DNA of 64,000 nt from Mauremys mutica (Eukaryota; Chordata; Testudines; Geoemydidae). Below, piece after piece: positions 1 through 11,041 of this stretch (the first letter of the stretch is position 1; each line of letters starts with the position of its first letter). The stretch lies in the NCBI RefSeq assembly GCF_020497125.1, contig NC_059072.1, positions 69,261,697 through 69,325,696 on the forward strand, given 5' to 3'. The position numbers and the translations under genes are program-made. The notes beneath the pieces are model-generated. The model was not told the DNA's origin and did not search any database. It was given only the letters and a program-made list of their open reading frames with translations.

Positions 1-125
1 ACATTGAATTTCATCTGCCATTTTGTTGCCCAGTCACCTAGTTTTGAGAGATTCTTTTGTAGCTCTTTGCAGTCTGCCTGGGACTTAACTATCTTGAGTA
101 GTTTATTATCTGCAAATTTTGATTT
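1..125 (-). mobile_element. CR1-lineage LINE fragment, RT thumb region
   Basis: Read on the minus strand, this translates as an open stretch ending in GDWATKWQMKFN, typical of the region just after the YxDD box in CR1-lineage reverse transcriptases. The box itself reads FADN rather than FADD, so the copy is catalytically dead. It is cut by the window edge, and no further LINE sequence follows at higher coordinates. Confidence 0.75.
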
Positions 126-257
126 TCCTGGTTAAAAAAGACAGTATATGTAATTGAAAAGAGACAGTGGATAGTAAGTCTGGCTTCAATTGTTTTCCAG
201 AGGACTCAAAGCCTTAGGTTAAATGAATAATTTTTTGCTAACATCTCTTTAAGCTCA

Positions 258-348
258 AGGGGCCAGATCTCAGCTGGTGTAATTCAGTGTAACTCCACTG
301 AGGTCAATAAAGCTATGCAATTTATACCAGTGAGGGATCTGTCCCAGA
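258..348. repeat. Short fold-back element, GGCCAGATC family
   Basis: The ends are imperfect reverse complements: ggggccagatctcagctggt on the left, and accagtgagggatctgtccc on the right. The centre reads near 'actccactgaggtcaat'. It resembles the other short palindromes at 9653, 17634 and 25084. It is a probable non-autonomous DNA element or its relic. The rest of 126-770 shows nothing I recognise. Confidence 0.5.
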
Positions 349-1031
349 ATATTTTTGCATCCACTACATGTAGCTCATGCTGAGAAATTAAAGATTTCTT
401 ACATAAAATTTCTATTAATACCTGTTCACTGTACAAATCCCGCTAATGCCACTTTATCCACCTGTGTATTTTTTATGATAATAGGACTTTAGAATGGCAG
501 AAAAAAACCCATGTAGCTGTTTCCTGTGCTCTAAGTGGGTCAAATGCTGTAGCCTTTTCTCCTTTTGAATTCAATTTGGATCTTAACTGAAGCAAGACTG
601 AAAAATTTGGCTCATACGAATACATTCCTTTTCTCTAATTCTCCTGTATTCAGTTACATTAATCATCATACTAGAAGCCTCTACAGAGGATCATTACTCA
701 TAAAATGCTGTCATTTATAGCCCTCATACTTTGCTTTGTAGCTAAACCCTTTTAAAAACCAACTCTTCCTTTTTAGTAGAGAAAGATAGTTACTTTTGTG
801 CTCCAGGAATGTAGGAAGCCATCTTTCTCTCGCTGGATATCTCCTTGCAGGGAGGAGATCTGGAGGTATGCTGGTAGATCTGTGTGGACAGGCAGGTTAT
901 TGTCCACAGTGAGTCTCGGGATAACGATCAGAGTGTAGTGCAAGTCACTAGGAGTGCAGATTCTGCAGCAAGTAGTATATGCCAAAATCCAGACTGGGCA
1001 CTCAATTTTGAACAGACTTTTACTTCACTAA

Positions 1032-1327
1032 GGGCTAGTCTACACTTACCTGCCGGGTCGACGCGGTGAGTTCGACTTCTCGGAGTTCGAACTATCGCGT
1101 CTAATCTGGACGCGATAGTTCGAACTCCGGAAGCGCCGCGGTCGACACCGGTACTCCACCACTGCAAACGGCGGTGGCGGAGTCGACCTTGGAGCTGTGG
1201 ACTTCGATTCCGCGGCATCTGGGCGGGTGAGTAGTTCGAACTAGGGTACTTCGAATTCAGCTACGCTATTCACGTAGCTGAATTTGCGTACCCTAGTTCG
1301 ACCCCGCTTCTTAGTGTGGACCAGCCC
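1032..1327. mobile_element. Harbinger-type MITE with stacked hairpins
   Basis: The terminal inverted repeats are GGGCTAGTCTACACT and its near reverse complement AGTGTGGACCAGCCC. They are flanked by a perfect TAA duplication (1029-1031 and 1328-1330), the 3-bp target typical of PIF/Harbinger. The element is 296 bp and has no coding capacity. It contains a perfect 21-bp palindrome (arms 1081-1101 and 1109-1129, loop of 7) and a second long hairpin around 1234-1300. It sits inside the RT domain of the minus-strand gypsy relic and so is younger than it. Confidence 0.85.
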
Positions 1328-1830
1328 TAAGTTGTCCAAGGTTGTGCTCAACACATGAGGGTACACATCACTCTCTACAAACTTTTGCATTGAGCTTGGT
1401 AGAGTCCACACAGATCTAAACCTTGTCATTTGGCTTTTGGCCCACTACCATCCCTGCACACCATTCAGCTAGGGTGTCTGTTCTGGAAATATTTGCTCCT
1501 GGCAGCTGAGCTCTGCTTTCACCTACAGCAGCAAAAGGAGGGAGACTTTCCTAGGAGTTGATTGAGCAAATGGCTTCATATTTGGAATAACTTTAATGTG
1601 GTTTTCTCCCTCTGATTTCCCCAGTCTTTGGAATGATTTGGGGAAACTCTTACTGGTCTCAGGTTCTAGGTCCAAGACTGGTTTCTATTCTTATGACCAG
1701 GCTGAGGGCTGTGATTGCTGGGCAGCCAAGTAGAGCAGTGCTTAGGCCATATACAATGCAGATCTCTTGGAATGTAGTCTTCTGTCTGAGTTTTAGAGTG
1801 GCCGGTTTTGTTTTCCTTTCATGCTTAATG

Positions 1831-2035
1831 AGAACTATCCTGGGCCTTTCAATATCTTTTTTGGATCTTGAAGTACTGGTGCTTTCATTCTTCTATAAAG
1901 TGTTTCTGGAATTGCTGTTACATCAGTGCCTGTGTCTATTCTGAAGTCTATTTTATACTTTCTCAAGGTGATTGTGGTGATCCATGGTGGTTCTTTTTGG
2001 TTATCTCCTATAGCTCCAAGGTGTCTGAGCCCCAT
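1831..2035 (-). pseudogene. Retrotransposon aspartic protease fragment
   Basis: This 66-residue open stretch includes KIDFRIDTGTDVTAIPETLY, which holds the D-T-G active site of retropepsins in the context seen in gypsy Gag-Pol proteins. It lies directly after the nucleocapsid-like knuckles and before an RT region, the normal gag-PR-RT order. It is part of the minus-strand relic described at 905-2885. The frame ends soon after the protease core, so it cannot be expressed as a polyprotein. Confidence 0.75.
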
Positions 2036-2885
2036 GTCTTATGGGTCTTCTTCCTGAAAGACAGCTACTACCATATGTTTAGACCAGCAGACCGCTGCAT
2101 AATGTCCCCTTTTTACACATTACCTGAGTGTGTCCCTTGCTGGACAAAGCCGTTTGCCATGGCATGGTTTGCCACATCATGGAGTTCTTTCCTGTGCTTG
2201 TTGTATTCCTTTTCTTTATTCCTTGGTAGAATAGTTCTCTCTGGTTCCCTTTTTGCTTGTACTAATCTGAATAGGTATTGTTTCTATGCATCTGGAAGTG
2301 TTTTTCTCCTCACGTCTTTGATTTCTCCTCAAAGTTATTCCTGAAAAGAGCCTGTTGTTTTTTTATGTACTGACTTTGCAGGAGTATGTTCTTTGCTGTC
2401 TCTAATATGAGGTTAGTATAATTTTGGAGTCTTTCTGATAATTGGCTGTCCCTACAACAGCCTGCCTCTGATAAGTTCTTTTCTCATCTCCCCATAGCCA
2501 CAGCAATAGATTAGGTTGTACAAGGCTGTTATGAAGCCATTCGCTGACTCGCCCTCCTCTTGCTTGCTTAAGGGAAATTGTGCCAGCTCAAAAATCACAT
2601 TGTGGCATGGCATGAAATGCATATCCAGTTCTTTGTTAACTATATGGAACTGTTTCTTCTGAGCAACTGGGTGAGACTTCTGGAAAGGCTAATGTCCTCT
2701 GTCTCTGGTCCCATTATATAGAGTGGGGTGTTAACTTGCTTCTCCTCTGATTGCTGAGCTAAAACAGAAGCCTTAGAGACCCACTGGACTCTGTTTACCC
2801 AGAGTGGCCATCCCTCAGGGTGATGGAACTCTAATCTTGCTGGGGGTGGTGCTTGGAAAAAGGCTGGGTCACATGTAGCCATCTG

Positions 2886-4399
2886 TGCTGTTTCACCAGA
2901 TTATCCCCCCCTCCCTCCCTCCCTTTTTCTTTGTCAACTGTGTGTGGAGTAAGGTGGTGTGGCCTTTTCAGGTAGCAACCTGTTGTTGCAAGCCTAGCCT
3001 TAGTTGTAGGTTCCCTTACCTTCCTGTCCTCACTCCCTGTTGCAGCCTGGATTTATTAAGTGTCCCAAGTATTCCAGATAGAAAATGCCCTGGGTTAGAG
3101 AGAAACATGATATGTGGAGACTAGAGGCCTTCCCCTCTCCTGTCAGTCTCCTCTACCCATAGAGTTCCAAACATGTTGTTTTTGCACAGAGGGGGTTCCA
3201 TCATCTCAGCAGAATGAAACAGGATGATGCCATGTAGGGTCTATCTCCCTACCTTACTGGTCTGATTTGACCAATACTTTATTAGTGCCATCCCTGCTGA
3301 GTCATGCCTCAGAAGGAATAATATACCTTATACAGTAATCCACCGGAAGCCATTTAGAACTCTGCATTTGTCATTTGGAGTGACTCGCAACATTTTAAAA
3401 ATAGGAAGATACCGTAGTTCCTGCAAGTACCTGGAGTGGTGGATATTGAGTTTGAATGTTTCCCACTATACTCGAGAATGGGCACCGTGCCACATTACTC
3501 GTGTACAACATAAGTAGGGTGTTTTATAGTTTTCACATTATCCAAACTCATCTTTTGGAAAACCAGAAATTCTAGTGAAGAATGTTCACATGGAAATATA
3601 CAAACATGCAAAATCTCCCACCTTATATTCAGTTGCTTCTTCTTACAAGACTCTCTCAGGCGTGAGAATATGCCCAGAGACTTCAATCTTGTACTTGAAA
3701 AGATAGTTAAAAACAGTTTTTTTGGAGAAATTCTGGAATCAATCTTAACTCTCAAACAAGTCAATCTTTACATTTTCTAATACAATGTTTGCAATAAATG
3801 AAAGATGTTCATTTTAAAACGTCAATCAGCCAAATCATGAAGGGAATTAATTTATACAAAAGCTGGAATATAAAAAATAATCAGTCTCCTAGCACTCCAA
3901 CCTAATGTCTTCAATAAGTTAAAAATCTTGTGCTAATCCAGGAAAGCAAAAAAATGATATATTTCAGTTAGCATTTTCCGCAGAAAATATTTTCCTATGA
4001 GAGTACCTACAAGGTGACGATTCCCTATGCAGTCCACATATCTCATTTACCAATGCATCTTTGAAATACTTTAGAAAAAGGATGTTCTTTGCCTGGCCAT
4101 TTTCATGTATAATGATTTCAGCAGCCTCATCCCAATCTCCTATTTGTCAGTATCTAAAATACTTAACAGTTCTGTGAAAGTTGTCAGCTTCTGCTCAAAT
4201 GAGGCCCAGTATTGGTATAGCAAGTTGTTAAGTCAGGACAGATATACAGTGCAGAAAGGTGGGGAAAGAGATGGCAGCCTGTCAGGAGTTCGGAAGTCAG
4301 GCTTGCAATGTTATCAAGTGAGAGCCTTACCCTCTGTGTGTCAGGAATAAGGCCCTCAGCTGTGCCTGCTCAGTATTTCTGATGGCCTAAGGAGCCTGG
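2886..4399. other. No gene seen; one C/T-rich repeat
   Basis: I see no coding region or recognisable element here. A (CCCT)n-like run lies at about 2905-2930, just upstream of the minus-strand gag start. Any LTR or leader of the minus-strand gypsy copy would fall in this stretch, but I could not define one. Confidence 0.5.
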
Positions 4400-4517
4400 T
4401 AGTTGCCAATTTTGGTTGGATATACTACTGGAGTTTTCACCAATGACATACTCTTTCATTATAGATTAATCTAATTCCTGGAGACTCCAGGGCAATCCTG
4501 GAGGGTTGGCAACCCTA
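4400..4517. mobile_element. Short MITE with GTTGCCAA ends
   Basis: The left end TAGTTGCCAA and right end TTGGCAACCCTA form imperfect terminal inverted repeats around about 100 bp, including 'cctggagactccagg'. This matches a common short reptile MITE pattern. No clean target duplication is visible, so the superfamily is unassigned. Confidence 0.55.
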
Positions 4518-4524
4518 TCTGGTT

Positions 4525-4745
4525 TTAGCTCCTTGTTCCTTTTACAATGTGCTATACCTCCTTCCTCACCCTAACTCCACTTACAGACTCCAATTTGACC
4601 CTTGGTGTAACATTTGGCTCCGACTCCAGTTTAACCCGTGGTATGGCTCCTGACTCTGGCTGTGACTCTTGGCATGACTCCTGATTCCTACTCTGCTCTG
4701 GGCTCCAGACACTAGGTCAGAACACTCATATTATGGGCCTTGACA
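4525..4745 (+). repeat. 5' LTR remnant of gypsy element
   Basis: This aligns by eye with 9400-9615 over the blocks gttccttttac, actccagttta, ctgtgac and catgactcctgat, and ends at the same TGACA. Its start abuts the MITE at 4400-4517. The first part present in the 3' copy (9340-9399) is missing. Divergence between the two LTRs is high, consistent with an old insertion. Confidence 0.65.
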
Positions 4746-4799
4746 GTTTGCTCAGACCACTCTTGGTCTCTTCTAGTACTTGTTGCTGAACCCCTGGAC

Positions 4800-5685
4800 A
4801 TTGCTGTGGTGTCCAGATCACTGTTGCCCTTGGAGCCTGTGAATCTGCAGGAACAGATCACTATCCTTCAGGCAAGAACCAGAGGGTGAGGGAACAAGTT
4901 CAGCATCTGCAAATGGAAAATTGTTCTCTGCAGGAAAAAGTTACAGAACTCAGACCAGCTGTGGGTACTCATTTTTCTCTCCATATGACACCAGTTTGGG
5001 TGACTGGCCCCAGCGTTCCACTACCAGAGAGATATGATGGCACCTGTAGCAAGCTTCTTGGGTTTATTACCTAATCCTATTTATGCTCCAGCCCCAGGAA
5101 TACACCAAGGTCCAGGTCAAGGTGGGACTGGTACTTAGCTTGCTTACTGGAAAAGACTTAGCATGGGCCTCTCCCTTTCTAAAGCAAGATTACCTTGTGA
5201 TGGCAAGCTGAGACGCCTTCCTCAAGAGTTCATCACCATTTTTGATGACCCGCATAAAACTTGCATGGCAGAGATCACTTTACGTAAACTTGGAAAACCC
5301 TGAAGTTAGCCCCTTCGTATGTCACCCAGTTGGCCACAGACACCACCTGGAATGATGTCAGAGTCCTCCATCAGTTTTGTCTTGGTCTCTGTGATGAATT
5401 AAACGGTGAGCTGACACAGGTAGACCCTCCCACCAGGTTGGAGGCCTTTATGGACCTGAATATTAGGACAGGCAACAGGCTTCATGAATGACAACTGGAA
5501 TTCAGGAAGCCCACTGCACTTGCCCAAGGTTCAGCCCTCAGACTCAAGGAAACTTGGCCCTGGTCGAGCCAGGCAGATAGATATGATGCAGCCCCACCTG
5601 TCCCCAAGTGAGTGAGAGCACGGGAGATGGGAAAATCTCTTACTACTGTGGAGAAGCAGGACATACCATATCTGCATGCCCTACC
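4800..5685 (+). pseudogene. gag-like region of gypsy element
   Basis: Near 4886-5074 the frame reads REQVQHLQMENCSLQEKVTE, a short leucine-rich coiled coil, then VPLPERYDGT, a block seen at the start of the capsid region in vertebrate gypsy Gag proteins. Near 5638-5679 there is a degenerate zinc knuckle (YYCGEAGHTISACP). Its first cysteine position is serine, so the C-x2-C-x4-H-x4-C motif is incomplete. The frame is interrupted several times between these points. Confidence 0.65.
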
Positions 5686-5799
5686 AAAATCTCCACCAGC
5701 CCAACAATGGGAAAAGAGTAGGCCTAGACTCAGTTGGGGTCCTGAGTTTGGGCACCACCATCAAAAGATGGTGTTCCCATCCCAAGATTATGTTCAACC

Positions 5800-7650
5800 A
5801 GGAGGTACTAATTCCTCCTCACTTCTACAGATCCACCTGCAACTGCAGATCCCGCAGGACAAAGGGGCCTTCCCCATGCAATGGGCATTGATTGATTCAG
5901 GTGTGGGGGATAATTTCATTGATTTTTCCATAGCATGGGTCCTTGGCTTCCTGGTATAACCCACAACAACCTCGGTGGAGAAAGTGTACAGGTTCCCACT
6001 AATGTTGGGCCTGGTTACTCAGGAGTCTGTACTTTTGAAAGTGGTGACTGGGGAACAACAGGAAGTCCTATGACTCTTTTATTAAGCCCCTGCATTTTAC
6101 CTTGATTTTGGGGGCACCCTGGCTAATCCAGCATGACCCCTATATTTTGTGGTCTCAGCACATGATTTCTTCCCTGTTGAGCTTCTGTAGGGAAAACGAC
6201 CTTCTGGTTCAAGGACCCAGAATCCTAAAACTCAAGCTAGAGAACCCTACTCCAAGAACCCAGAGGCCCCTCCACTTCCCACTTGCCAGTGGGATCTATT
6301 GGATCTAGAAAAAATAATTTTCCATGATGATGAACCGTGCCTCCTTTAAAATACTGAGACTACCAGGACATCTTTGAAAAATGAAATGCAGGCACATTAC
6401 CCCCACATTGTGATTATGATTGTCCCATAGATCTTTAACCTGGAGCTAAAATTCTGTTTGGATGCAAGTATTCTATTTCCAAGCACACATTAGCAGCCTT
6501 AAAAGAGTACATCCAGGAAATCTAGACAAAGGCTTTATCCTCCGCTCTACCTCCCCCACAGGTGCCCCAGTACTTTTTATTAAAAAGAAAGGTGACTCTT
6601 TGAGATTTTGCTTGGACTACAGGGCACTTAACCACACAACTGGTACCCACTGTCATTAATCCTGGAGCTCTTGGATCAAGTACGGTCAGTCCAGCTGTTC
6701 ACCACAATGGATTTTAGGGGAGTATGTAATCTAATTTGCATCAGGGCAGGGGATGAGTGGAAGACAGCCTTTAGAACTAGGCATGAGTATTTCAAATATT
6801 TAGTAAGGCCCTTTGGCTTTATTAACACCCCCACTACCTTTCAGCACCTTATTAATGACATATTTCAAGACATCCTAGATCAGTATGTATTTGCTTATCT
6901 AGAGGATATCTTAATCTACTCCAGTGACCAAGCAAGCCCTGACCACCACATCTGTGAAGTTCTTACAAGATTGCAACAGCATGGGTTATACTCAAAACTG
7001 GACAAGTATGCATTTGATCAGTCATCCATCTAATTTTTAGGGTTTATCCAATTAGCGGGAGGACTATGGATAGACCGTCATAAGGTGTCTGCAGTTTGGG
7101 ATTGGGCAGAGCCCCAGCATAATTGAAACATTCAGAAATTCATGGGATTTTATTCTATGGCAGGTTTATTCCATGTTTGATTATCCCCCATAATCACCAT
7201 CCTTGGTAAACTTGCAAAGCTTCACTGGCACCTGGAGGCCCATCAAGCTTTTGAATATATAAAGTTAGCTTTCACCTGAGTCCCAATGTTGGCCCACGCT
7301 GATCCAGACCAACCCTTTACCCTTGAGGCTGATGTCTCTGATATAGCCAGTGGGGTGATACTATCCAAAAGAAAGGGGTCCCAGCAATTTCCCCCCAAAA
7401 AACTTACTCCAGTTGAATGCAATTATGAAATAGCTGACAAGGAATTGCTCACAGTTAAGGCAGGACTTGAGACATGGTAACACTACTTCAAGGGGACCAA
7501 GCACCTCATACTAGTCTTAACAGACCGCAAAAATCTAGAACATATATGATCTGCTAAGATGCTGAATCAGATGCAGTTATGTTGGGCCCTGTCCTTTTCA
7601 AGGCTCAACTTTAAAATCACATACCTCCCAGGCAACAAGAATAGTAAGGT
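5800..7650 (+). pseudogene. gypsy pol: protease, RT and RNase H, broken
   Basis: Protease: LIDSGVGDNFID, with the D-S-G active site at 5894-5902. Reverse transcriptase: [19 protein letters not shown] near 6575-6640, FTTMDFRGVCN near 6695-6725, FGFINTPTTFQ near 6810-6845, and the catalytic box reading YLEDILIYS at 6896-6922 where family members normally have YLDD or YVDD. RNase H: LEADVSDIASGVILS near 7320-7360, and PVECNYEIADKELLTV near 7415-7455. Stops separate these blocks (for example after 6659 and 7033), and at least three frames are used. The product is a dead polyprotein. Confidence 0.85.
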
Positions 7651-7899
7651 GGACACACTTTCATGAAAGGGGGAGTACTAATGGAAACAGTGAACCCTAT
7701 GAAGAACCACCACCTAGCATACCGATATCACACCATTTCCTTTGTGGATCTTACCTCTCTTAGAGTTGCCTTCTCTAATGATCCTTTTGTAAAGCTCATA
7801 ACATCATCCAAAAAGGGCCTCCTTGGCACTGCCCTATGCCATTAATCCTGGGTCAATGATTTCTTCTGTGACAATGACCATCTATATATCCCCGAGGCT

Positions 7900-9090
7900 T
7901 CCCCAAGATTTAAGGTGCTGAATTCAAGATTCATGTAGCCTGCTCATACTGGTGACCACAGATACAGGACAATGTCCAATCCTATGTCAGGTTCTGATAC
8001 CCCTGCGCTCAGACTAAGACCTCCTGAAGTAAGCCTTTTGGCCTCCTGATACCATCCATAATCAGTTTCCCAACCCTGGTCATGTATAACCTTCAATTTT
8101 ATAGTAGAGCTACCAGAATCTGAAGGGCACAGCTCCATATTAGCCATCATGGATCAACTTACTAAAATTGTTCATTTTATACCATGCATACATCTGCTGT
8201 CTGCAGACTCCTCATCACACTTTTTTTTCACATCCATGGCCTCCCTGATCATTTTACCACAGATCAACACTCTCAGTTTATATCCAGGTTCTAGAAGCAG
8301 GTGTTTCACTTCCTGGATGTCTGTTCTCATACATCCATTGCCCATCATCCCCAATGACTGGTCAGTTGGAACAGGTCAACTGGGTACCTGAAAAGTGTCT
8401 ATGCTGTTTCCTGAACCGCTGCCAAAATAACTGGGATACATTACTCCTGTTAGCCAAATTCACTTATAAAAAAGCAGAACATGCTTCCACTTACTTTAGT
8501 CCTCTCTACTGCAGTTATGATTTTCATCCTTGCTTGCCTCCTTCTGTCCCCTCATCCATGGCTGCCTCACACTTCATACAGACTATTCACAAAACCCAGG
8601 TTTACATAAAGGAGCACTTGGAAGCTGCCAAAATAGCCTACAAACATCATGCCCATCTGCAGATTGGTCAGAAAGTATGGCTGTTCACTAAATATCTACA
8701 CACAGGCTGTACACACAAATTGGACCATCAGTGTGCAGGCTCTTACACCATTCTTTGGCAGATCAGTCTGGTGGCATTTGAATTGCAGCTCCCTTGGTCC
8801 TGAAAGATCCAGCCGGTATTTCATGTAACCCTCCTGAAACTTTTTCTTGATGATCGATTTCCGGGTCACCATTGCCTGAACCTGGTTGAAGTACAGGACT
8901 CTGAGGAGTACATAATTCAGAATATCATGGACTCCCAAATATGTAGAGGAACCCTGTATTATTTGATTTGGCCCACAACCTTCCCAGTCAAAGATTGCTC
9001 TTGGGAGCCGGCCCATCATGCCCATGCAAAACTAAAGGCCTTCCACATGGCTTATCGTGAAAAACCTGCCCCCAAGGCACCTGAGGACTG
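7900..9090 (+). pseudogene. gypsy integrase and chromodomain, broken
   Basis: An integrase core block VMDQLTKIVHFIPC lies near 8147-8190, and a later segment (8400-8700) matches the integrase C-terminal half, with HLQIGQKVWL near 8655-8685. A chromodomain-like stretch follows near 8880-9080: EYIIQNIMDSQICRGTLYYLIW, with CSWEPAHHAHA after it. Chromodomains at this place are typical of chromovirus integrases and are thought to guide insertion to marked chromatin. Frames shift repeatedly. Confidence 0.7.
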
Positions 9091-9339
9091 CCATCGGGTA
9101 GGGGAGAAGAAGGGGGTCAGGCACTACACATTTTGAACCCACACCTGAAGGGTTACTAACCAAGCACCTTATCTTTTGCACCACACTAGAAGGGTAGATA
9201 AGGAAACAGCTCATACTTTGCAAACCAAGGATGCACATGTTGCCTCAGAAGAATCATCAATTAACAGCAGACTGCTAATTGGGCACCTCTTAGCCTAAAG
9301 CTTCCTGTTCCTACCACACCCTTTGTCTGAGCAATTAGT

Positions 9340-9615
9340 TGTTAGGCCAGCTGGTGACTAGACTCCTGAGACCAAGTTCCTGTTTCCTCTCCTGGGGCCT
9401 TGCTTGTTGTTCCTTTTACCACACCCTGTTCCTGCTTTCCTGCCCTAACTCTAGATACTGACTGTGGGTTGACCCATGACATGACTTCTGGCTCCAACTC
9501 CAGTTTAACATGTGGCTTTCGATTTTGGCTGTGACCCTTTGCATGACTGCTGATCACAACACTGACTCTGGGCTCTGACCACTCAGTCAAGCTGCCCATG
9601 CAATGGGGCCTGACA
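9340..9615 (+). repeat. 3' LTR of gypsy element
   Basis: The start is placed at TGTTAGGCCAGCTGGTGACT, and the end at TGACA by comparison with the 5' remnant. It is about 276 bp. It is the more complete of the two LTRs. No target duplication was recognised because the 5' boundary is lost. Confidence 0.6.
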
Positions 9616-9652
9616 CAGTCATATCTAGTTTGAATCATTGTCATTAGTCCTA

Positions 9653-9735
9653 AGGCAAATCCTCAGCTGATGTAAATTGTCATACCCCTCTGTGGATTTA
9701 TGACAATTTACAACAGCTGAGATCTGCCCACCTTA
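9653..9735. repeat. Short fold-back element
   Basis: The left arm has ggcaaatcctcagctgatgt and aaattgtcat. The right arm has atgacaattt, then acaacagctgagatctgccc. They pair over most of their length around a short A/T-poor centre. It belongs to the same loose family as 258-348. The stretch 9736-10678 holds nothing else I recognise. Confidence 0.55.
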
Positions 9736-10686
9736 ATGTTTGGATATTGTACATTCAACTATAAGGAGAGAGAGAATTTAAAAGGCAATATGGCAGTGAG
9801 GCACCTAATTCCCATTGACTTTCACTAGTTAACAACCAGTTGTCATTTGTGTATCTGAAAATCTCCCCAAAGATGATGAGGGAAAGGGTGTATTCAGTGC
9901 AGATTATAGACTTTTGCAGACTAGGTGGGCTACCTCTTTACAGATAGGTGTGATTTGTAAACCTGATAGCCAAATATGAGTACGGTTCCTTTAAAAAAAT
10001 AAACTTTTTTTTACCTACATTAGAGATGGATAGGTATGTGTTTTCGGCTAGCTTCTTCTATTTAAACTAGAAATGTTTTGAACTCAACCTTCTGAAATCC
10101 AACCCTCCAGAGCTTTGGGGAAGTTTGGCTGTGGACCTCACAGTCTGGGCCCATCTCTGCTTTAAACACAATTATTCCAAGTACAAGAGAGAATCTGTTT
10201 TTACAGCTATATAAAACATGGCACTTACAGATCTGATATTACACCCTCAGCCAATTTGCATTGTGATCTCACCTCTGAATTAGCTCTTGAAAGCCACACG
10301 GTACTTATGGAAATTACAACATTCAGAAAGCAGTAGAAAGAGAATATGGGAAGAATCAAAATGTCAAGATCAAAATACCCTAACTTTTCTTAACGTGTTC
10401 AGTCCATTTTAAAATGATGCATTTTAAGATATTGCGTACCTGAGTGGTAAATGTCATTTTATAACCTAGGTCTTTATTTAAATAATTTGTCTATTTTAGA
10501 TTACTTTTAAAAATCTATGCATCTTTAAACAAAATTGTTTGCGTTAAACTGCAATTTAAATACATTCCAGAAACAAAAAGACTTTATTTAAAAGAACAGT
10601 TGATGTTGCTAAGTGACAAAAGTGCATTAACCTAGCACATCATCTCCAAAACCAACACTTAAAAATAAAGAATGAATAGTTTAGAA

Positions 10687-11041
10687 CAGTGGTCCCCAAC
10701 TTTTTCGTCTGGCGACCGTGGCGGCGGTGGAGCATCCGCCGAAATGCCACCGAATTTCAGCGGCATTTCGGCGGTGACGCCTCTCGATGACGTCGCTTGT
10801 TGGCGGCAAGCGGCATCATTGAGAGGCGTCGCCACTGAAATGCCACAGAAATTCAGCAGCGACGCCTCTCAGTGACGCTGCTTGTCAGCGGGAAGTGGTG
10901 TCATCGAGAGGCTTTGCCACCGAAATGCCGTGGAAATTCGGCAGCATTTCGGCGAATGCTCTACTGCTGGCCAGGACGCGGGCACATTTTGATGACCTGT
11001 AGGCGCCACGGCACCCGGGGGCACTGCGTTGGGGACCCCTG
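10687..11041. mobile_element. hAT-type MITE with perfect 8-bp TSD
   Basis: The element has terminal inverted repeats CAGTGGTCCCCAAC and GTTGGGGACCCCTG, and is flanked on both sides by gtttagaa (10679-10686 and 11042-11049). The 355-bp interior is GC-rich and CpG-rich, with repeated 'gaaatgcc...ttcggc' blocks in both orientations that would fold into a long hairpin. There is no coding capacity. The 8-bp duplication and CAG...CTG ends place it in the hAT superfamily. Confidence 0.9.

Larger units (their letters stand above)
905..2885 (-). mobile_element. Ty3/gypsy retrotransposon relic (gag to RT)
   Basis: On the minus strand a decayed gag-pol can be followed from 2882 downwards. The gag start has LEFHHPEGWPLW and QVNTPLYIMGPE (2640-2882). 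Two CCHC-like knuckles follow near 2050-2160 (CPARDT and GHYAAVC). An aspartic protease has FRIDTGTDVTAIPE near 1920-1970. A linker has FPKSFQRLG near 1600, and RT begins around 1430-1331 (TEWC and VRIC-type motifs in shifted frames). RT continues beyond a MITE at 1020-930 with KLSAQSGFWHI, the 'SKLDANSGFWQI' block of gypsy RT. Many stops and frameshifts are present, and no LTRs were identified. The gag and protease differ clearly from those of the plus-strand element at 4525-9615, so this is a separate lineage. The low-coordinate end is uncertain. Confidence 0.8.
4525..9615 (+). mobile_element. Ty3/gypsy chromovirus-like retrotransposon, decayed
   Basis: The two ends share direct repeats: 4525-4745 and 9340-9615 both contain gttccttttac, ggctccaactccagttta-like and tggctgtgac blocks, and both end in TGACA. 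Between them, in the standard order, lie gag with a coiled coil, a CCHC knuckle, protease, RT, RNase H, integrase and a chromodomain. All are broken by stops and frameshifts. Domain order with integrase after RNase H and a C-terminal chromodomain identifies a Ty3/gypsy chromovirus-type element. The 5' LTR lacks roughly its first 60 bp relative to the 3' LTR. It is an old, inactive copy. Confidence 0.85.

Noticed and set aside
1868..2344. 158-residue plus-strand open frame
   Set aside because: It is the opposite strand of the decayed gypsy gag and protease, which do carry recognisable motifs.
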